Positions 58,511-64,000 of a DNA stretch of 64,000 bases are shown piece after piece. Below the pieces are notes generated by a model. It was not told where the DNA came from, did no database searches, and saw only the letters and a list, made by a program, of their open reading frames with translations. The stretch's first letter is position 1, and each line of letters opens with the position of its first letter. Where the stretch lies: the NCBI GenBank assembly GCA_030762895.1, contig CM061063.1:104430210-104494209 (forward strand). Reading direction: 5' to 3'. The DNA comes from Sophora flavescens. Its lineage: Eukaryota; Streptophyta; Magnoliopsida; Fabales; Fabaceae. The position numbers and the translations under genes were made by a program.

Positions 58511-58582
58511 TGGTATCAGAGCTTCACTTTTATGGGCCGCGTCTTCTATGTCATCGTCGATCTTATTCCTTCTCTTCGATCC

Positions 58583-59941
58583 ATGGCAGCGCTGACTCCT
58601 CCACCCACCGGAAATCCGTTCACTGAACCGCCGTCATCGTTGTCTTCTTCGATGAATTTCAATCCTACACTTTCCGTGAAGCTCGATGATCAAAATTTCC
58701 TATTGTGGATACAGCAAGTTGAGGCTGTGATTATCGCGCACAAGCTTCACCGGTTCGTCGTAAATCCCATAATTCCGCCGCAGTATACGTCGCCGGCGAA
58801 TCGAGACCTAGGGATTGAATCAGAGGCTTATCAACTTTGGTTAGTACAGGACCAAATGCTCTTCACATGGCTTCTTGGCTCTCTGTCTCCTTCGATTCTT
58901 CCGCGCTTCATAGGTTGCAAGCGATCGTATCAGGTTTGGGATAAAATTCACAAGCATTTCTATGTTCATCTTCGTGCTAAGGTACGTCAATTTCGGTCAG
59001 AACTGAAGAACACCAAAAAAGGTTCACGATCCATTTCTGAGTACTTGATGAGGATTCGTGCCCTAGTTGATTCGTTGCAAGCCATTGGTGATCCGGTATT
59101 AGATCCAGACCATATAGATATGGTTCTCGAAGGCCTTTCGGAGGAATATAATTCCTTCATTATGATGATTTACTCTAGGGTTGATCCTCCCTCAATTGAT
59201 GACATTAAGGCACTCCTCCTGGTTCAAGATGCTCAATTCGAGAAGTATAGGCAAGAATTGCCTACTCCCTCAGTTACTGCGAATGTGGTACAGGTACCAA
59301 CTCTTCAGGAATCCTCTTTTGCAGCTGAGTTTCACCAGTCTCGTGGTGGTTTCCAAGGCCGAGGTGGAAGGAATCGTGGCCGTGGAGGCAGGGGTCGTGG
59401 TCGTGGAGGACCCAAACCCACTTGTCAACTCTCTGACAAATACGGGCATGATGCCTATAACTGTTGGTATGGGTTTGACCAAAGTTTTGTACCATCACAG
59501 AGACCTCCACAAAACCAACCACAATTCAACTCCTCTCAAACTCAACAACCAATGCAGCAACAGAACTTTGGATACAATCAGGTTCTTCAGAATGTCTATC
59601 AGAGACCTACTCAGTCCTCTAATCAACCTTGTGCTCACCTAGTCATGCAGCAGCCTCAGTTTGTGCCAAATACACAAGATCCCCTACAGAGATCCTTTGA
59701 CAATCAAGCTTGGTTTCTTGACTCAGGGGCTTCTCACCACATAATTGCAGATCCAAACAATCTTAGCCATAGCATTCCCTTTGGAGGACAGGACCAAGTC
59801 CTCATGGGGAATGGCCAAGGTCTATCTATAAACTCAATAGGCTCATCTACTTTTTCTTCCCCTTCCCAACCCCAAACTACATTTTCCCTGAAAAGTCTTC
59901 TCCTAGTTCCTAAAATTACAAAAAATTTAGTCTGTGTCTAG
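58583..59941 (+). pseudogene. gag and protease start of copia F
   Basis: From MAALTPPPTGNPF the frame is open for 452 codons. It has the copia gag motifs (LSVKLDDQNFLLWIQQVEAV, LFTWLLGSLS, ISEYLMRIRALVDSL), a Gly/Arg-rich linker and a zinc knuckle that reads CQLSDKYGHDAYNC, where the second cysteine has become serine (CX2S), so metal binding is probably lost. A Gln/Pro-rich stretch precedes the protease motif WFLDSGASHHI. It ends at TAG 59939-59941, after which a few codons of the original frame continue to the G insertion. Confidence 0.85.
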
Positions 59942-59969
59942 ATTGCTCGTGATAATAATGTATATTTTG

Positions 59970-60262
59970 AATTGAAAGAAGGAACAAAACAAGTATTTTC
60001 TGAATTGCTTGTGTTACTTTCACACAGCATAAAGGTATTCTATTTATACACTAGAAGAATTAAATACAAATGATAATTACAAGACAAATAAATGAGGCAC
60101 CTATTTCCTAATTACAATGTCTATTTCCTAAACTATTAATGAAAGTCCATGAACCTTTGGACGGTGGATACCAACACATTCCATGAACCTTTGGACGGTG
60201 GATACCAACACAGTCCATGAACCTTTGGACGGTGGATAATAATTGGACGGTAGATTCCAACA
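59970..60262 (-). repeat. 3' LTR of copia G
   Basis: Contains three tandem 34-bp units (60146-60237), each with CCATGAACCTTTGGACGGTG, plus a fourth GGACGGT. The same GGACGGT motif recurs in the LTR of copia B. Confidence 0.88.
60146..60237. repeat. Three tandem 34-bp units in the G LTR
   Basis: Units begin at 60146, 60180 and 60214. The first two are nearly identical over their full length; the third diverges after 24 bp. Confidence 0.9.
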
Positions 60263-60269
60263 CTCCCCC

Positions 60270-63200
60270 TCAAGCTGGGGAATGGATATCAATCATTCCC
60301 AGCTTGCAAGTAAGTTGGTTGAATCGATCCGTTGGCAAACCTTTTGTCAACACATCTGCAAGTTCTTGCCCGAAAGGAATGTAGGTTGTTGTTATCAATC
60401 CACTATCCAACTTTTCTTTGATGAAGTGTCGATCTATCTCAATGTGTTTTGTCCTGTCATGCTGAACAGGATTATGAGCAATACTGATGGCCGATTTATT
60501 ATCACAAAACAGTTTCATAGGACCTTCAAACTTTATCTTCAAGTCATCGAGCACAATTTTCATCCACAACAACACACGATTCCTTGTGCCATAGCTCTAA
60601 ATTCTGCCTCTGCGCTTGATCGAGCCACTACATTTTGATTCTTACTTCTCCAAGTAACAAGGTTCCCACATAGGAACATGCAATAGCCTTGATGTGGATC
60701 TTCTATCACTTATCGAACTCGCATAGTCGGCATGATCGTATAAGCCTCCATAGTCAAGTTTCCACCTTTTTTGAACAAGAGTCCTATTCTCGGAGTAGCT
60801 TTGAGATACTGCAGATATACGTTCTCGCACTGTAAGTGTCTCTCCCTCGGATCATGCATGAACCGACTCACAACACCGACCGCATATGCTAGATCTGGTC
60901 TAGTGTGTGCCAAGTAAATCAACTTCCCCACAAGTCTCTCGGTATTGGATTTTGTCAACCTTGGCACTCTCCTCTTCAAGGTGCTCATCCCGTGATTTTG
61001 CTCGATGGGAACACCTGTAGGTTTACATCCAAGTTTCCCTGTTTCCTTCAAAAGATCAAGCACATACTTCCTTTGAGAGATGAAAATGCCTTGTTTTGAG
61101 TAGGCCACTTCAATCCCCAAGAAATACTTCAATTTCCCAAGGTCCTTCATCTCAAATTCTGCAAATAATTTTTCCTTAAGCGATTGTCTCTCAACTAGGT
61201 CATCACCTGTAATAATTATATCATCAACATAAACAAGAAGTACAAATGGTTTTCCTCCTTGTGAATGTTTAAAGAAAAGTGTATGATCTCCTTGGCTTTG
61301 TTTGTAACCCAAAGAACACCATAGCTTTTGTAAATCTTCCAAACCATGCTCGGGAGACTGTTTTAGCCCATATAAAGCCTTCCTCAATCTGCAAACTTTG
61401 TTTGTTCCACTTGTGGGACCAAACCCTGGGGAATCTCCATGTACACCTCCTCCTCTAAGTCTCCATGCAAGAAAGCATTTTTGACATCAAATCGGTGTAG
61501 TTCCCATCCAGTGGGCAGCAAGAGAGAGTAAAATACGAACAGTGTTCATCTTTGCCACTGGAGCAAATGTCTCCTCATAATCAATGCCATAGGTCCGAGT
61601 GTATCCCTTTGCCACTAGTCTTGCTTTATACCTGTCTAGGGTACCATCTCGACCAGTACTTTACAATGGTAGATCCATCTACTCCCCACTCGATCTCTTT
61701 TCTTTTGGTTTCTCAACAATTTCCCATGTTCCATTTCTTTCCGTAGCTTGCATCTCCTCATTCATGGCTTGAACCCAATTCTTATCCTTCAATGCTTCTT
61801 GTCTTGTTCTAGGGATTCCGATAGAATCAATGGCTGCAATAAAGCTTTGGTCTTGCAAAGAAAGGTTTGTGGTGGAAACAAAGTTGGAAATTGGGTACTT
61901 AGCACAAGATCTTTTCCCTTTTCTTAATGCAATAGGTAAGTCATCATCAATGTTAGGATCACAATTATCCAAAGGAATAGGTTCGTAATGAATGAAAGGA
62001 ATAGATTCAACATGAATGGGACTAGTGTTTTCAATACTTACCATGGGTTCGAGATATTTGGGGTTGCGGTTGGACCAGGGAGGGTGTTTCTTCCTTTGAT
62101 AGACCAGTTTTGGCGAGCTTGCTCTAGTCCGAGGAGCTAATTCTGTGTATCCGAGAGCATATCGGAAGATTGGAGCAAGGGAATGCTTGCCTTCAAAAAA
62201 TCTCAGCTTCCAAATCGGAGTATTATTCTCCCCCAAGCCGAGAGGAATCGAAGAATGATTGATTTTCTTGGAAGGTGACATCCATGGAGACATACACTCG
62301 ACGAGAGGAAGGGTGATAACATTTGTATCCTTTCTTGTCAGGGGCATAACCAATGAACAAACATTTAATAGCACGAGGGTCAAGTTTGCCCCGATGCTGA
62401 TGATGGACATGAACAAAAGCAACACAACCAAAAACACGTGATTCAAGACTTTGCATAATAGGAACAGATGGAAAAAATGTTTTCATGACATGAACAGGAC
62501 TCAAACCACCAAGGATTCTAGAGGGTATTCTATTTATTAGATAAGCGGCAGATTAAAACAGACTTCCCCCAATATGAATTTGGAAATGTACATCCGAAAA
62601 ACAATAAAGCTCTAGTAATTTCAAGCAAGTGTCGATTTTTCCTTTCAGCAACCCCGTTTTGTTGGGGGGTATCAACACAAGTAAGTTCATGAACAATGCC
62701 ATGTTTAAGAAAGGTGGAGAAATTTTGGTTCACATACTCTCTACCATTATCAGACCTCAGACGTTTAATTGTTTTATCAAATTGAGTTTTAATCATATGA
62801 TAAAACTGGATAAACAAATGGTACACATCTGATTTATTTTTCATTAGAAAAATCCAAGTAACACGAGTGCAATCCTCAATAAATGACACAAACCATTTTG
62901 CACCAGAAATATTAGGAAATGGAAGTTGGACCCCAAACATCAGTATGAATAAGAGAAAAAGGTTCATCACTTTTCTTAGCACTTGAAGGAAAACTTACCC
63001 GATGATGTTTGGAAAATTCACAAACATCACATTGAAAGGACTGAACCGATTCATTCAAAAACAAAGAAGGAAACATGGACTTAAGTAGAGTGAATGGGGG
63101 ATGCCCAAGACGATTATGTTGGAGCCAAATTTGGGAGGAACAAGACTTGGATTGATGACAGGAATGTTGCAACTTCACACCAGATTCACCTGAAGTTTCC

Positions 63201-63680
63201 ATCTCAAGGTAGTACAACCCTCCCCGTTCCTTGGCAACTCCAATAGTCTTCCCCGTAGTATTGTCTTGGATACACAATGAGAAGGGAAAAATGTTACAGC
63301 GCAATTAAGGTCTTTGGTAAGTTTATGTATAGAAAGAAGGTTAGATGACAGTTTAGGAACATGAAGCACATTTTGCAAATTTAGAAAAGGACTAATTTTA
63401 ACGTTACCAAATCCCGCAACTGATGTATGAGAGCCATCAGCTACAGTTATGTGATGACTACCCATGGGGATTTGATAGGATGAAAAATGAGAAGAACAAA
63501 AGGTCATGTGATCGGTGGCACCAGAATCAATAATCCAAAAATCCTCGGGGACAATTACCGAAGCATGAGAAAATAAAGAACATAGATTCTTACCATTTAC
63601 ACCATTTGAAGAAGTGCAAGACTGCTTACTAGAGTAATGGGTGATAGCTGAGATGTTGGTAATCTCAGTGTTAGACATGA
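60270..63680 (-). pseudogene. pol of copia G, broken, no gag
   Basis: The first start leading into pol is near 63678 (MSNTEITNISAITHY). Protease WIIDSGATDHMTF lies only about 45 codons further, with no capsid or zinc-knuckle sequence upstream, as in copia B. Integrase pieces: HNRLGHPPFTLL, CDVCEFSKHHRVSFP, HTDVWGP, SDNGREY, PQQNGVAERKN. Then GYAPDKKGYKCYHP, IALRKGKRSC and KDKNWVQAMNEEM. The reverse transcriptase YVDDIIITGDD is intact in the 61387-60710 frame, though the stretch before it (about 61390-61680) is broken. RNase H ends KHIEIDRHFIKEKLDSG, DVLTKGLPTDRF, IHSPA. Frameshifts near 62950, 62515, 62300, 61690, 61400 and 60720 were inferred from frame changes. Confidence 0.85.
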
Positions 63681-64000
63681 TGGTTAGGCGTGATAACAAC
63701 CAAGAGTGTGATGAAGGTGTAAAAAACACAAGCTGCAATGAAGGCAGCAACAAAGAAGAGGGTTTGTGGTGAAGATGACTTTGGGTACTGTAACTAAGAA
63801 AGATAAAGCACAATGAAGGTGCTGAACATGTAATGAAGGCACAAGACAAACAGGTCCTGCAATGAAGGCAAGGCACCTAAGGTCACTCAGCAATGAAGGC
63901 CGAGGCAGCGGAAAAGCAAAGCCAGAAACTCCCAAGGTCGGGAGCTCTGATACCAAATTGAAAGAAGGAACAAAACAAGTATTTTCTGTGCTTGTGTTAC

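Larger units (their letters stand above)
58281..59969 (+). mobile_element. Ty1-copia element F, 5' part, interrupted by element G
   Basis: The 5' LTR is at 58281-58510 (starts TATTAGAGTATAC, ends CTTAATA, contains 'ggctatataaagcc' as a TATA box). The primer site TGGTATCAGAGC is at 58511-58522. Gag and the start of protease follow. At 59970 element G has inserted, so the remainder of F, if present, lies to the right of the window. Confidence 0.82.
59970..64000 (-). mobile_element. Ty1-copia element G, nested in F (5' LTR cut by window end)
   Basis: The 3' LTR is at 59970-60262 (293 bp; on the minus strand it begins TGTTGGAATCTACC). The start of the 5' LTR is at 63956 and runs off the window. 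The primer site on the minus strand is TGGTATCAGAGCTCC at 63955-63941. The polypurine tract adjoins the 3' LTR at about 60263-60275. The two LTR pieces agree except for a 3-bp difference near 60003. It lies inside element F, so it is the younger insertion. The target duplication cannot be checked. Confidence 0.88.

Overview
This window reads as nuclear DNA of a flowering plant, most likely a dicot. A legume is my guess from the style of the proteins and repeats; nothing here proves it. The grounds are AT-rich spliceosomal introns, two genes with clear plant orthologues, and a dense mix of plant transposons: Ty1-copia, a Ty3-gypsy derivative, LINE tails, a Helitron, Mutator-type elements and a hAT-like element.

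Two host genes can be reconstructed exon by exon. The first (CDS 3593-6660, + strand, five exons, 200 codons) encodes an organellar-type ribosomal protein uL13/L13. One of its introns appears to be GC-AG. The second is the 5' part of a VPS13-like bulk lipid-transfer protein gene. It has a non-coding first exon ending at 17877 and 23 coding exons from 18656 to 56621, 877 codons in one continuous frame, and it runs off the right edge of the window. Every exon joint keeps phase, so the gene looks functional although about 38 kb of DNA carry only about 2.6 kb of coding sequence.

Layout. 1-3340: AT-rich DNA, degenerate repeats, a (GAA)17 tract and a leader-like stretch of unknown origin. 3340-6900: the L13 gene. 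7486-8431: hAT-like non-autonomous element. 8870-9225: tRNA-like SINE candidate. 9873-16577: a very AT-rich non-autonomous Helitron (minus strand) built of tandem units of about 1.0-1.2 kb, each carrying a long palindrome. 16653-17367: Mutator-type element with long terminal inverted repeats (TIRs) and a 9-bp target-site duplication (TSD). 17650-64000: VPS13, whose long introns hold nearly all the remaining transposons.

Transposons inside VPS13 introns: copia A (21195-26313), a gypsy-gag TRIM (27308-28382), a Mutator MITE (29318-29632), a copia gag relic (32057-32440), a large non-autonomous LTR element (32544-34400), LINE tails (about 35.6, 40.3, 46.9 and 53.4 kb), a second Mutator-type MITE (37370-37795), a scrambled copia relic (37796-39551), copia B (40924-45116), copia C (48154-53240), and in the last partial intron a pile of four copia pieces (56857-64000), one of them (G) inserted into another (F). 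Target-site duplications support A, C, the TRIM, the large LTR element and both Mutator insertions clearly, and B approximately. All copia polyproteins except the gag part of F are broken by stops, frameshifts or missing gag, so they are annotated as pseudogenes.

I see no operon-like gene set, CRISPR array or defence system. The most unusual material is the tandem Helitron with its repeated palindrome, the gag-less copia elements with almost identical LTRs, and the ring of transposons tolerated in one lipid-transfer gene.
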